Shown here in pieces: positions 1 to 9,130 of a stretch of DNA of 64,000 nucleotides. This stretch comes from DAOUEX01 sp034430235 (GTDB lineage: Bacteria > Chloroflexota > Anaerolineae > UBA2200): assembly GCA_964478075.1 (NCBI GenBank), contig CAYZGO010000008.1:1-64000 (forward strand). The letters run 5' to 3'. The notes beneath the pieces were generated by a model. It was not told where the DNA came from. It saw only the letters and a list, made by a program, of their open reading frames with translations, and did no database searches. The stretch's first letter is position 1. Every line of letters begins with the position of its first letter. A program made the translations under genes and the position numbers.

Positions 1-2
1 GC

Positions 3-1706
3 AGCGAGTTGACGGCCCAGCTGGATTTCACGGCCACGCCGCGAACGCAGAAGGGGAGGCTCTTCCCGGAGATCATCGTTGACTACCCGATCATGCAGGC
101 GATTGATGACGGGATCGTGAAGCGCCCCATACTTGGGGAAATAGGCGGCGACATAGAAATCCCCAGTGCTAAGGCGTCGGTAAGGTGGCGTCAGCGCATT
201 GATGCAGGCGTGGCCAAGTGGAAGGAGTACTGGGAGGAACTCAGCAAAAGCGGCCATAAGCCCATCCTGTTCATTATGACCGAGGACACCAAATCCGCCG
301 ACGACATAGCGGGAGACCTGGAGGCCCGCTACCCGCACTTATTCGGCGGCCGGGTGTTGAATATTCACACCAACAGAAAAGGCGAGATACTGGAGAGGAA
401 GACCAACCTGAAGTTGATCGAACGACTTCGCCAGGCAGCGCGAGACGTGGACGGCAAGGATAGCCCCTACCGGGCCATCGTCTCAGTGCTTATGCTGCGG
501 GAAGGCTGGGATGTGAAGAACGTGGTAGTCATCGTCCCCCTGCGGCCCTACACGGCCAAGGCAAATATACTACCTGAGCAGACGCTGGGACGTGGCTTGC
601 GGCTGATGGGAGGTGCAGGATCAGGCTGGGATGAGAAAGTGATAGTGATTGAGCATGAGGCGTTTCGAGATTTCTGGGACAAGGAGTTGGCCGAGGAAGG
701 GCTAGAGATTGAGAGGCGGCGGCTGGAGGATGTGACCAAGGACGTGGTTACTATCCTCGTAGATAAATCGAAGCTACAGTATGACTTGGAGATACCGCAG
801 CTTTCGCCCGCGCTCACGCGCTCAGCGACGCGCCTCTCCGACCTAATACTGGAGATGCTCCCAGCCCGGGTACTGCCCAAGCCCGAGAAGGGCAAGATAG
901 CAGAAGAGACGGTGCACTATGTCGGACGCGATATGCTAACCAAGATAGTGGTGGAGGAGCAAGATCTAAGAATACCCTTCCCTGACCGCCCGGACAGTGT
1001 AGTTGCCTATTTCACAGACCGAATATTGCACTACGCGCATCTGCGTCAGGCGGCACGCTTTGCCGAGATGGTGCCTTTAGTCAAGGAATACCTGACCAAG
1101 CGTTTTTTCAGCAAGCCCGTTGACCTGTCCGAGCCTGCGGTCATCAGGCGGCTAAGTGAAGCTGACGCGCGACAATACGTCATTCAGGCTTTTGTTGATG
1201 CAATCAATCGCCTCACGATAGAGCCCGTCACCGTGCGGATCGCTCAACCTGCGCGGAAAGTGTCATCAACACCGGCCTTCCCATGGAGTCGCAAGACCCA
1301 CGATGGTCTCAAAACAGTCTTTAACCTGGTGGCTTGTGACGTGAACTATGAAGCAGAGTTCGCCGCCTTTTTGGACCGTGCCGAAGACGTGGTGGCATAC
1401 GCCAAAAACGTGGAGCAGATGCACTTTTTCATTGAGTACATCTCGTCGCAAGGTGGCATGAGATACTACTATCCGGACTTTATGGTCCGAGCCACTGATG
1501 GCGACATGTTCCTGGTTGAAACGAAGGGCATAGAGGACATCGAGGTGCCCATCAAGGATAACCGGGCACGTAAGTGGTGCCACGACGTGACAGATCTCAC
1601 GGGGCAATCCTGGTATTACGTGAAGATAGCGTGGACAGTGTTCCAGGAGACCACGGCGACAACGTTTGACGGACTGTACAGGCATGCGCTGGCGGCCGGT
1701 GCCTGA
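3..1706 (+). CDS. Type III restriction enzyme Res-type helicase/nuclease, 5' truncated
   Basis: C-terminal part of a DEAD/DEAH restriction helicase; the reading frame is open to the window edge, so the N-terminal helicase lobe lies outside. Near the new N-terminus LDFTATP looks like the SAT-type motif III. The second helicase lobe follows, with VLMLREGWDVKN and the motif VI-like QTLGRGLRLM at about residues 155-200. A PD-(D/E)xK nuclease signature is near the C-terminus: PDF, then VETKG about 15 residues later (about residues 488-510). This is the layout of Res subunits that cut DNA at a distance when partnered by a Mod methylase. No methylase is seen downstream, so Mod would have to lie upstream. 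The function call is good; the partner is unknown. Confidence 0.85.
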   Translation, partial: SELTAQLDFTATPRTQKGRLFPEIIVDYPIMQAIDDGIVKRPILGEIGGDIEIPSAKASVRWRQRIDAGVAKWKEYWEELSKSGHKPILFIMTEDTKSADDIAGDLEARYPHLFGGRVLNIHTNRKGEILERKTNLKLIERLRQAARDVDGKDSPYRAIVSVLMLREGWDVKNVVVIVPLRPYTAKANILPEQTLGRGLRLMGGAGSGWDEKVIVIEHEAFRDFWDKELAEEGLEIERRRLEDVTKDVVTILVDKSKLQYDLEIPQLSPALTRSATRLSDLILEMLPARVLPKPEKGKIAEETVHYVGRDMLTKIVVEEQDLRIPFPDRPDSVVAYFTDRILHYAHLRQAARFAEMVPLVKEYLTKRFFSKPVDLSEPAVIRRLSEADARQYVIQAFVDAINRLTIEPVTVRIAQPARKVSSTPAFPWSRKTHDGLKTVFNLVACDVNYEAEFAAFLDRAEDVVAYAKNVEQMHFFIEYISSQGGMRYYYPDFMVRATDGDMFLVETKGIEDIEVPIKDNRARKWCHDVTDLTGQSWYYVKIAWTVFQETTATTFDGLYRHALAAGA

Positions 1707-1841
1707 GCCTGGCAGATTAAGAGTACTTTACATTAAATACCCAGGTGTAGTGCACCGTGTTTGATGCCAACTTCACGATGTGTCGCATTACTGAGAGATC
1801 GAGCCTTGTCCAGACGCAGGGCCTGGAGTTGTGTCTCGACG

Positions 1842-2360
1842 CTACAGTGCGCCTTGTTCTGCCTCGATGCGGCGCAGCTTCTCCGGGCTTTCTATGCGGT
1901 CAATGAAGAGGATGCCGTTGAGGTGGTCTATCTCGTGCTGAAAGGCGCGAGCCAACAGGCCCTGGGCCTTGGTGCGAATCTTACGCCCCTTTGTATCCTG
2001 GCCTTTGACGGTGACAAATGCGGCACGCGTGACTGTTCCCACGTATCCGGGGACCGAAAGGCAGCCCTCATCATCTTCCTCTTCACCCCTAGCTTTGATG
2101 ATCTCTGGGTTGCAGTACACGTACAGTTGCGCTGGCTCGATTTCGTTCCCCTCTTCGTCCCTCTGCGGTGGCATCTCGATGATGATCACACGCAGTGACA
2201 CGCCAATCTGTGGGGCGGCTAGGCCCAGGCCATCTGCCGCGCGCATGGTATCTAGCATATCCGCCACAAGGGCTTCTATGGATGGCCCGAACCTCTTGAT
2301 CCTTTTGGATTTCTGGCGCAAGATTGGCTCCCCAGCCAGAACAACAGGACGTTCTGCCAT
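1842..2360 (-). CDS. def: Peptide deformylase
   Basis: Removes the N-formyl group from nascent proteins using a metal ion, usually Fe2+. All three family motifs are present in order: GLGLAAPQIG (about residues 44-53), EGCLS (about 98-102, Cys ligand) and HEIDH (about 142-146, two His ligands and the catalytic Glu). The 172 residues match the usual length. I start at the ATG at 2360; an in-frame GTG nine bases upstream is the alternative. The gene stands alone on the minus strand behind a perfect consensus promoter. The usual partner fmt is not next to it. Confidence 0.96.
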   Translation of the reverse strand: MAERPVVLAGEPILRQKSKRIKRFGPSIEALVADMLDTMRAADGLGLAAPQIGVSLRVIIIEMPPQRDEEGNEIEPAQLYVYCNPEIIKARGEEEDDEGCLSVPGYVGTVTRAAFVTVKGQDTKGRKIRTKAQGLLARAFQHEIDHLNGILFIDRIESPEKLRRIEAEQGAL

Positions 2361-2402
2361 GTATCTCACATCCTTTGCGCCGGGCGCGATTGATTCAGAT
2401 TG

Positions 2403-2431
2403 ATTATAATCTGTGCTATGTTGCCTGTCAA
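2403..2431 (-). promoter_or_regulatory. Sigma-70 promoter of def
   Basis: On the minus strand TTGACA (2431-2426) and TATAAT (2408-2403) are separated by exactly 17 bases, a perfect consensus. The predicted transcript start is about 36 bases upstream of the def ATG. Confidence 0.85.
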
Positions 2432-2598
2432 AAGGTGGTCGTGCTGAAGAGTGCAGTCCTAGGGCAGACTCTCAGCCGGCGAGACCTCGGACGGTTGCAA
2501 ATTGTTGGCTTTCCTTGCCGGCATAAGTGGCCTCTAAAACCTCGGAGGTCTTTGCGCTCTTGTTGCGAGCTATGCCCGTGCTGAGGCAATCAGTCTGG

Positions 2599-2976
2599 TC
2601 AGGACTCTAGTAGCTGTTCCACTGTGACTACCTGACCATCGCGGACTTGCTTGAACGCTTTTGGGTCACCTATCACGTGCCCAAAGACGTTGACCGGGCT
2701 GGCCGGGCGGATTTCCTGTCCTTTACTGGCAGGTGTGGGACCGAAGAAGATGCAGAACGCGTGCCCGCGCGGCCAGTATCCCAGGTCGCCTGGTGATACC
2801 ACAGCGTGGGCATTTTCCTCTTGTAGCTTGACCGCTATGGGGAAATAGATTTCATCTCCCCAGGTATTGCCTGCAGCAGACAAAGGCAGCGCCTCCCAGA
2901 TGGCATCAGCGGTGCGGGTGTCATTCAACTCGGCAATCAGTTGTACGTCAGCGGCACAAATCAGTATCTGTCGCAT
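2599..2976 (-). CDS. Cyclophilin-like fold protein (TM1367/DUF3830-like)
   Basis: A 125-residue protein resembling the small cyclophilin-like family typified by TM1367. Visible family features are NDTRTADAIWEALPLS near the N-terminus, WGDEIYFPI in the middle and the GDLGYWPRGHAFCIFFGPTP segment. Members share a cyclophilin-like barrel, but prolyl-isomerase activity is not established for them. The frame is open further upstream, but the ATG at 2976 has a good ribosome binding site (GGGAGG, 5-6 bases away) and matches the family start. It appears monocistronic, with no clear functional link to its neighbours. Confidence 0.8.
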   Translation of the reverse strand: MRQILICAADVQLIAELNDTRTADAIWEALPLSAAGNTWGDEIYFPIAVKLQEENAHAVVSPGDLGYWPRGHAFCIFFGPTPASKGQEIRPASPVNVFGHVIGDPKAFKQVRDGQVVTVEQLLES

Positions 2977-3085
2977 TTCATCCTCCCTCGAATCCATTAT
3001 ACCGCATCTGTCTACTCCGGACAATGACAGAGTGAACCGCAATCCCACGAATGGCGTAGATATATCAGCGCGAGGGCCGGGGACT

Positions 3086-3114
3086 TTGGTCGAATACGGC
3101 CTCTGCGCTATAAT
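3086..3114 (+). promoter_or_regulatory. Sigma-70 promoter of the 3142 lipoprotein gene
   Basis: TTGGTC (3086-3091), a 17-base spacer and TATAAT (3109-3114). The ATG follows 27 bases later behind GGGAGGAAAC. Confidence 0.6.
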
Positions 3115-3141
3115 ACTTCCGTTCGATGGGAGGAAACACCG

Positions 3142-4893
3142 ATGTTTAAGCGAGTGGTTCTGGTTCTTGTGATCCTGTGCCTGGCCCTGGTCATTACTGG
3201 CTGCCAGATAGGTAGCGTGAAGACGCGCAAGGTCTTATCTGACTGGAGCCGTGGCCAGCAAGTGGGTGTTGCTGCACTCAACCGGCCAGTGAGTATGGTC
3301 GCCGAGGACAGTTGCGTGTACATAATCTGGGTGGCTGCAGGGGGCAAGGCACTGCACTATGTCAGTTTGGACGACTCTGGACAGGTTCAGGTGAGCACAG
3401 ACCTGGAGATCGGCGGCGCACACCCCAGTGATCCCCAACTCCTGCTCGATGCTGAAGGCTCATTTCGTGTTCTGTGGGTGGATAATCCGCAGATACCGCG
3501 CGCACTGTTTTTTGCCCGCTTGGGCCCTGACGGGCAACTGCTGGGCGAGCCAATGCGGTTGTCACCGGAAAAAGTCCGCGTGTCCGACTACGAGGTGGCT
3601 CACAATGCTGATGAAGGCCTTGACATCTTTTGGGCGACCGAAAGCCCAACAGACGGCGGCATTTATCATCTGCACCTCTCCAGCGACGATCAGGTGGTCA
3701 GTGCCAACCGTCTGCTCGTTGACAAGGGGGCCAAGCCGACCCTGCAGGTGGCTCGCGATGGGATGATCCACCTGGCCTGGGTGAAAGGGCGAACGCTGCA
3801 GGAGAACAACGTCTACTATGCAGTGTTCGATCCGCTTACTGCAGAACTTGGGCCAGAGACATGCGTGGGCTTCTATCGCACGGGGACTGGTCTTGCTTCG
3901 TATGCACCGGTTTTGGGTCTGGATAATCAGACTACCTATGTCTTTTGGGCATTGGAGCAGCGCGGTGGTGGCCTTACTCCTGGAGAGGCACACACATACA
4001 TGGTGTCTTTTTCTCTGGACAACCCTGATTTCAATGAGCCGGTCACTGTTGACATTCCAGGCACTGCCAGTCCCGAGTACGACGCTGCAGCGGGCAGCTT
4101 GCCATATGGGCAACTGGCTTCAGCGGATGCCGGCTGGCCAACACCGCTTCTGTACATGCCTGCAACGGTGGGCGGCCAGAGGGAAGAATTGGGTGTCTTT
4201 CTTGCTGGCCAAGTCGCGACGCGCAAGCAGTCCAGCACCGAAGTCATATGGGCGATCTTTGCAGAGGGTAAGCTCAGGGGCTATCAGCTACCAGTCAGGC
4301 TCGGTAGTACGCTGCGTCCGGTAGGCGTAATCGACAGGCATGGAAATGCTCATCTCGCCTGGTTGAATTGTGCTGGATTTGGCCACTACGACGTGTACTA
4401 TGCTGCCACATCCGAAACCGCCAAGGCCAATCTGGATAGGGTGACGGTGCAGGATTGGGCCATGGATTTGGTCAATGCCCTCTGGAGCCTGGCGCCTGCC
4501 CTCGCCTTCTTTCCACCCGTCTTTCTGCTGTGGGGCTTTGCCTCCTTTGCGTGGGTTATTGGCTTCTATGTCGTCAAGGTCGAGGGGGGATTGGAGCGAC
4601 GCTCAGCTCAAATCGCATTGGTAGTTGCCATTCTGCTGTACCTATTCTCCAAATTCTTTCTGATGCCGAGTGTGCTGTTCTATGCACCTCTCACGGATAG
4701 GCTGCCTGAAAACCTGCAGTTCGTGGCCGTGCTAGGCACACCGGTTTTCACGATGCTGGTAGCTCTTGGGGCACTGCTGCTCTATTTCCGGAGAAGAAAG
4801 TTCAGGTCGCTTTTCGTGGCTTACCTGATCGTTGTGCTTACTGATTCTCTACTATCGCTGATCATCTATGTGCCCACCTGGATAGGGGGCTAG
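3142..4893 (+). CDS. Membrane-anchored lipoprotein with beta-propeller-like ectodomain
   Basis: A 583-residue protein not assigned to a named family. The N-terminus is a lipoprotein signal with lipobox ITGC (Cys21). Residues of about 40-430 contain repeated strands of the type IHLAWVKG, FRVLWVDN and AHLAWLN, which suggests a beta-propeller-like exported domain. The last 150 residues hold about four hydrophobic segments (roughly 447-475, 488-510, 527-550, 558-578), so the protein is tethered at both ends. The start is the ATG after GGGAGGAAAC. The SEC-C gene follows after 23 bases in the same direction and is probably co-transcribed. No catalytic motif is visible. It could be an envelope sensor or a structural protein. 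Confidence 0.7.
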   Translation: MFKRVVLVLVILCLALVITGCQIGSVKTRKVLSDWSRGQQVGVAALNRPVSMVAEDSCVYIIWVAAGGKALHYVSLDDSGQVQVSTDLEIGGAHPSDPQLLLDAEGSFRVLWVDNPQIPRALFFARLGPDGQLLGEPMRLSPEKVRVSDYEVAHNADEGLDIFWATESPTDGGIYHLHLSSDDQVVSANRLLVDKGAKPTLQVARDGMIHLAWVKGRTLQENNVYYAVFDPLTAELGPETCVGFYRTGTGLASYAPVLGLDNQTTYVFWALEQRGGGLTPGEAHTYMVSFSLDNPDFNEPVTVDIPGTASPEYDAAAGSLPYGQLASADAGWPTPLLYMPATVGGQREELGVFLAGQVATRKQSSTEVIWAIFAEGKLRGYQLPVRLGSTLRPVGVIDRHGNAHLAWLNCAGFGHYDVYYAATSETAKANLDRVTVQDWAMDLVNALWSLAPALAFFPPVFLLWGFASFAWVIGFYVVKVEGGLERRSAQIALVVAILLYLFSKFFLMPSVLFYAPLTDRLPENLQFVAVLGTPVFTMLVALGALLLYFRRRKFRSLFVAYLIVVLTDSLLSLIIYVPTWIGG

Positions 4894-4916
4894 GAGAAGT
4901 ACAGAGGGCGAGCTTC

Positions 4917-5882
4917 ATGGCAAGGATTGGGCGTAATGACCCATGCCCGTGTGGCAGCGGCAAGAAGTACAAGAACTGCTGCCTAAACAAGGATCGTGCC
5001 AGGCGTATCCGAGAAGGTGCTTGGAGACAAGGTGAACAGGCTACCTTGGACAAGCTCGTTGCTTTCGCCCAACGCCCCAGCTTTAACGCCCAGATCATAG
5101 TAGCCTTCAACCTGTTCTGGAATGGGAGCTACGGCACCGAAGGGCTGAGCGCCTTGGACAGGGACGAAATCGGTCGTTTCCTGGATTGGTACGTATATGA
5201 CTACCGTCTGGAACAGAGCAGAAAACGCATCATTGAGCTCTTTGTCGAGGAAATGGGCTCCGGTCTGTTGCCTGTCGAGCAGGAGCGCGTGCGGGTCTGG
5301 AAGGACTCGTACTTGTGTCTGTACCGCATAGCTGGTCCTGCACAGCAAGGCTTGCTTCCCATTGTTGACGCTTTGGAGGGAGGGGAAGAGGTCGTGTGGG
5401 ACAGCGGACTGGGTCGCCTGGGCCTGTCCGGGGATCTTGTTCTGGGGCGCGTTCTACGGTCTTCGGCTCCCCCGCACCTCTCCTGGGCGGCCATTTTGCT
5501 GTCCGCTGCTGTTGAAAGTGGGCTGGTGGCGTTCGTCAGGAAGGCTTACGAGCAATATCGGCAGATACACGTTCAGGCATCCTGGCCGGATGTGCTATCG
5601 AATTCTGGCTACGTGTTGAACCACTACCTGCTCAAGTCTGCGGTAAAGGCAGGAGAAGCGCGGCAAGCCGCTGGACCGTACTACGACCCATTTCACACTG
5701 TGGAGAGACTCAGGGAAGCCGAAAAACGGCTGCATGAACGGGCCGTGAGGGAATCGGCGGAGCGGTTGAGAGCGGAACGAAGCCCAATGGAGGAAGAAGG
5801 CGAACCTCTGCGACGAACGCGAGGGGGCATTCTGTTACCGGGACATGTTCAATACAAAGGCAGCCGGGAGCTGAAACCGTAG
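4917..5882 (+). CDS. SEC-C zinc-motif protein
   Basis: A 321-residue protein that starts with a SEC-C metal-binding motif: CPCGSGKKYKNCC at about residues 10-22, with three Cys ligands and the usual Gly-Ser-Gly-Lys-Lys-Tyr core. In SecA this motif binds zinc and helps bind SecB and the ribosome; here it sits at the N-terminus of an otherwise alpha-helical protein of unknown function. The C-terminal 60 residues are Arg/Glu-rich. It follows the membrane lipoprotein by 23 bases and ends just before a bidirectional terminator, so the two genes form a short unit. Confidence 0.8.
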   Translation: MARIGRNDPCPCGSGKKYKNCCLNKDRARRIREGAWRQGEQATLDKLVAFAQRPSFNAQIIVAFNLFWNGSYGTEGLSALDRDEIGRFLDWYVYDYRLEQSRKRIIELFVEEMGSGLLPVEQERVRVWKDSYLCLYRIAGPAQQGLLPIVDALEGGEEVVWDSGLGRLGLSGDLVLGRVLRSSAPPHLSWAAILLSAAVESGLVAFVRKAYEQYRQIHVQASWPDVLSNSGYVLNHYLLKSAVKAGEARQAAGPYYDPFHTVERLREAEKRLHERAVRESAERLRAERSPMEEEGEPLRRTRGGILLPGHVQYKGSRELKP

Positions 5883-5900
5883 CTGTGCGTTAGGCCAAGC

Positions 5901-5930
5901 AAAAAGAGGGGGACTGCTCCCCCTCTTTTT
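5901..5930. terminator. Bidirectional intrinsic terminator
   Basis: Perfect inverted repeat AAAAAGAGGGGG / CCCCCTCTTTTT with a six-base loop, giving a GC stem and T-run on both strands. It lies between the convergent SEC-C and zinc-ribbon genes. Confidence 0.9.
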
Positions 5931-6366
5931 AGTCCTGGATGCTACCGCCGCAGTAGGGGCAGGTATCCCAATTCAAGTTTATCAAGCGCTCACAATGGGG
6001 ACAACGTTTTCTCAATTGAGTGTGACAATACGGACAGACGAGAAAATCGGCTTCCGCCTTGCGCTTGCAACTGGGACAGATGTAACGCTCTTCGACATCT
6101 TGCAGTAGAGCCTCCTGCCCCAGTGCACGTTCGTAGGCCTCAGCCAGTGTTTCCTGGGGGCGCAGGATGAAATAGAGCATCAGGCCTGGCACGTTGAATG
6201 CCAGAACGAGCAGTGTGGCCAGGATTTGCACCAGTACGTCGCGTGTACGTACGCGAATGTCGCGAATTGTCCAGACGACGAGGCTGACCAAGAAGAGAAC
6301 GGCATAGGCCCCAAACAGAGCCAGGACAAAACCGATGATTGTCTTGATGTTGGCGGGCAATTCCAT
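5929..6366 (-). CDS. Membrane protein with double zinc ribbon
   Basis: A 145-residue protein. The N-terminal half has two transmembrane segments (about 8-32 and 45-68). The C-terminal half is a cytoplasmic-type double zinc ribbon, with CPSC/CPYC followed by CPHC/CPYC pairs. The open frame extends upstream, but the ATG at 6366 (MELPANIKTII) has GGGAGGAAT in front and fits the membrane start. The function is unknown; such ribbons often mediate protein or nucleic-acid contacts. It is transcribed away from the replication operon. Confidence 0.7.
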   Translation of the reverse strand: MELPANIKTIIGFVLALFGAYAVLFLVSLVVWTIRDIRVRTRDVLVQILATLLVLAFNVPGLMLYFILRPQETLAEAYERALGQEALLQDVEERYICPSCKRKAEADFLVCPYCHTQLRKRCPHCERLINLNWDTCPYCGGSIQD

Positions 6367-6465
6367 GCGGGCTATTCCTCCCAGGGATGTGGAGGCAATT
6401 ATACTACATTTCGGTGTTTTTCCCAATCGTGCTGACGCGTGCAACGTGCGGCCCAGCAGGCTCTT

Positions 6466-6494
6466 TTTGTTCTTCATTGCCTCTATGGTATAAT
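6466..6494 (+). promoter_or_regulatory. Probable promoter of the replication operon
   Basis: A clear TATAAT at 6489-6494 lies 84 bases upstream of the DUF151 gene. The -35 region (TTTGTT at 17 bases) is poor, so only the -10 is convincing. Confidence 0.45.
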
Positions 6495-6578
6495 TGTTTC
6501 ACAGCTGCGAGCCGTCGTATCCATAGTGGTCCCCGCTCCCGTGTTCTAACGGTATGAGGCTCAGGGAGGTTTCCCCGA

Positions 6579-7082
6579 ATGATTACGACTACTGTGCATA
6601 GCATCCGTGTCAGTCTGATGTCTAACCACCGGGTGGTGCTCTTGCAGGATGCCAATTTCGACCGCTATTTGCCTATCTGGATTGGCCCCTTCGAAGCGGA
6701 CGCCATAGCTATGGCTTTGCAGCATCTGGAGCCCCCGCGTCCTATGACACACGATTTGCTGAAGGACATCATCTATGAGTTGGGAGCTACCGTTTCTCAC
6801 GTCCTGATCAGCGAGTTAACGGATAATACTTTCCACGGCCGGATTGTGATGGATGTTGATGGCCGGCACACCGAGATGGATTCGCGGCCGAGTGACGCCA
6901 TGGCTCTGGCAGTGCGATGTGGGGTGCCTATCTATGTCGCCGAAGAAGTCATGGAGCAGGCCAGTATTGTCGTTAGCCCCGAACTGGAGCATGTCTCACC
7001 AGAGGAAGAGGAGCGTCTTTCGGCCTTCCGTGACTTTGTCAATAGTCTGGATCTAGGAGACGCTCCGGAAGAGGACGGCTAG
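6579..7082 (+). CDS. Bifunctional nuclease family protein (DUF151)
   Basis: A 167-residue BFN/DUF151 domain protein. Recognisable segments are the N-terminal LPIWIGPFEADAIAMAL, the central RPMTHDLLKDIIYELGA and SRPSDAMALAVRCGVPIYV, the most conserved block of the family. Plant members have RNase and DNase activity; bacterial ones are mostly uncharacterised. The acidic C-terminal tail lacks an obvious UvrB/C motif. It is the first gene of an operon with dnaB four bases downstream, which suggests a role alongside replication or repair (inference). The ATG has GGGAGG upstream. Confidence 0.88.
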   Translation: MITTTVHSIRVSLMSNHRVVLLQDANFDRYLPIWIGPFEADAIAMALQHLEPPRPMTHDLLKDIIYELGATVSHVLISELTDNTFHGRIVMDVDGRHTEMDSRPSDAMALAVRCGVPIYVAEEVMEQASIVVSPELEHVSPEEEERLSAFRDFVNSLDLGDAPEEDG

Positions 7083-7085
7083 AAT

Positions 7086-8447
7086 ATGACTGTAGACAGA
7101 TTGCCGCCCCAGAACATTGAGGCTGAGCAATCAGTACTGGGCAGCCTGCTGATTGACCGTGACGCGATAATCAAAATCGCCCCCTTTCTGCAGCCGGAGG
7201 ACTTTTACCGCGAGACACACGGCCAGATGTATGCTGCCATCCTGGGTCTGCACGAGCGGCGGGAACCAGCTGACTTTGTTACACTCAGTGACGAGTTGGA
7301 GCGGCGTGGGCAATTGGAGGCCGTGGGTGGCCCAGCCTATTTGACCTCGCTGATCAACAGCGTTCCCACTTCTATTCACATCGAGCACTATGCACATATC
7401 GTGGAGAGGACAGCTATCCTTCGCCGCCTTATTGAGGCGGCGGGCAAGATTGCCGGGCTGGCCTACGAGGAAGCGGAAGACGTTGACGTGGTCGTTGATC
7501 GTGCCGAGCAGGTACTGTTCGACGTATCTCAGCGGCGTGTCTCTCGTGGGCTGACGCCTCTCAGGCGCATCCTGACCCAGTATTACGACCGCATCGAGTA
7601 CCTGCATCAGCATCAGGGAGAGATGGTGGGCTTGCCTACGGGCTTCATTGACCTGGACCGGTTGCTGGGTGGCCTGCAACGTTCAGATTTGATCATCGTC
7701 GCCGGGAGGCCCGGCATGGGCAAGAGCAGCCTGGGTATGACCATTGCCCAGAACGCGGCCCTTAAGCACAATGCCGTAGTAGCATTCTTCAGCATTGAGA
7801 TGTCCGCTGAGCAGGTGGTGCAGCGCATGATCGCTGGTGAAACGGGCATAAGTTCACAGCGGCTACGTGTCGGCGACATACGCGACATCGAGTGGGACAA
7901 GTTCGTGAAGGCCAGCGGTACCTTGGCCGAGACGGCGATCTTTGTAGACGACACGCCTTCACCGTCTCCTATGGAGATCCGTACCAAGTGTCGCCGGCTG
8001 GCCGCAGAGTATGGGCTGGATTTGATCATCGTGGACTATCTGCAGTTGATGCGCGGCGGTATGCGCAGTGAGAACCGGGTGCAGGAGATAACGTACATTT
8101 CACGTGCGCTCAAGGGGTTGGCCCGTGAGGTGAACGTTCCAGTAATAGCCATGTCACAGCTCTCGCGTGCCGTCGAATCGCGCCAGGAGAAGCGCCCCAT
8201 ACTGTCAGACCTCAGGGAGTCAGGCAGCATTGAGCAGGATGCGGACGTAGTTATCTTTATCTATCGTGATGAAATGTACGACAAAGACACCGAGCGCAAG
8301 AATATCGCCGACATCATCGTCTCCAAACACCGCAATGGCCCCACAGGTCAGATTTCGCTCCGTTTTGTGAGCGAACAGACCAAGTTCGTAGATTTGGACA
8401 CCTATCACGAAGACCTGGGCTATCAGCCGGAGCCAGACGTCACATGA
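7086..8447 (+). CDS. dnaB: Replicative DNA helicase DnaB
   Basis: A 453-residue hexameric 5'-3' replicative helicase. The N-terminal domain starts LPPQNIEAEQSVLGSLL. The RecA-like domain has Walker A GRPGMGKSS at about residues 206-214, and the DnaB motifs FFSIEMSAEQ, IIVDYLQLM (Walker B) and ISRALKGLAREVNVPVIAMSQLSR follow. Length and motif order are normal, with no intein. Its stop overlaps the start of the DnaD-like gene (ATGA), indicating translational coupling with its probable loader genes. Confidence 0.98.
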   Translation: MTVDRLPPQNIEAEQSVLGSLLIDRDAIIKIAPFLQPEDFYRETHGQMYAAILGLHERREPADFVTLSDELERRGQLEAVGGPAYLTSLINSVPTSIHIEHYAHIVERTAILRRLIEAAGKIAGLAYEEAEDVDVVVDRAEQVLFDVSQRRVSRGLTPLRRILTQYYDRIEYLHQHQGEMVGLPTGFIDLDRLLGGLQRSDLIIVAGRPGMGKSSLGMTIAQNAALKHNAVVAFFSIEMSAEQVVQRMIAGETGISSQRLRVGDIRDIEWDKFVKASGTLAETAIFVDDTPSPSPMEIRTKCRRLAAEYGLDLIIVDYLQLMRGGMRSENRVQEITYISRALKGLAREVNVPVIAMSQLSRAVESRQEKRPILSDLRESGSIEQDADVVIFIYRDEMYDKDTERKNIADIIVSKHRNGPTGQISLRFVSEQTKFVDLDTYHEDLGYQPEPDVT

Positions 8448-9130
8448 GAGTATTCTCCGGATTCCCCAGCGGCAAACTCTGCTACACGTCGCTTCCCGAC
8501 CTGTTCTTCAGCGAGTTGCTTCCGCTGGTTGACAACTTGGCTGAATTAAAAGTGACTTTGCACGTTTTCTGGCTGCTCTACCGCAAGAAGGGTTCCCCAC
8601 AGTACGTGACAATCCAGGAGTTGGTGGGGGACGGCACGCTGCTGCGTGGCCTGCAGGGGCTGGCATCGTCGCCGGAAGAAGCCCTGCGTGAGGGCCTGGA
8701 GCGAGCAGTGGCACGCGGTACGCTGCTTCATCTGACCAGTGCTGGAGAAGAAGAGCAGCACTTTTATTTTGTCAACAGCGTCCAGGGACGCCGGACCGTA
8801 GAGAAGGCACAGTTAGGCGAAACAAAATTCGCCGAGGACGGTGCCCTGGTTGAGCCAGTGGTAGCCGTGGAACGTCCAAACATATTCGTCCTGTATGAGC
8901 AGAACATTGGCTTGCTTCAGCCGATCATTGCTGAGGAACTCGAGGACGCCGAGCGCACTTATCCACAGGAGTGGATTGAGGAGGCTTTCCGCATCGCCGT
9001 GGAGAACAATGTGCGCAACTGGAAGTATGTACGACGGATTCTGGAACGCTGGGCAGCGGAGGGCAAGGGCGAGAAACGTGAAAAAACCTGGTACACAGAA
9101 GAAGAGTACAGGAAGTTCATCAAGCACTGA
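8444..9130 (+). CDS. DnaD-like primosomal protein
   Basis: A 228-residue protein with a DnaD-type C-terminal domain (about residues 148-205): YEQNIGLLQPIIAEELED, then EEAFRIAVENNVRNWKYVRRILERW, followed by a basic tail. In Firmicutes DnaD acts with DnaB/DnaI-type proteins to load the replicative helicase at oriC and at stalled forks. The N-terminal 140 residues look like a winged-helix-type module (LPDLFFSELLPLVDNLAELKV). It overlaps dnaB by four bases and the DnaC-like gene by about 53 bases, so it is an integral part of the primosome operon. Confidence 0.85.
   Translation: MRVFSGFPSGKLCYTSLPDLFFSELLPLVDNLAELKVTLHVFWLLYRKKGSPQYVTIQELVGDGTLLRGLQGLASSPEEALREGLERAVARGTLLHLTSAGEEEQHFYFVNSVQGRRTVEKAQLGETKFAEDGALVEPVVAVERPNIFVLYEQNIGLLQPIIAEELEDAERTYPQEWIEEAFRIAVENNVRNWKYVRRILERWAAEGKGEKREKTWYTEEEYRKFIKH

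Noticed and set aside
8895..9077. N-terminal extension of the DnaC-like protein
   Set aside because: This part is the out-of-frame shadow of the DnaD-like gene.
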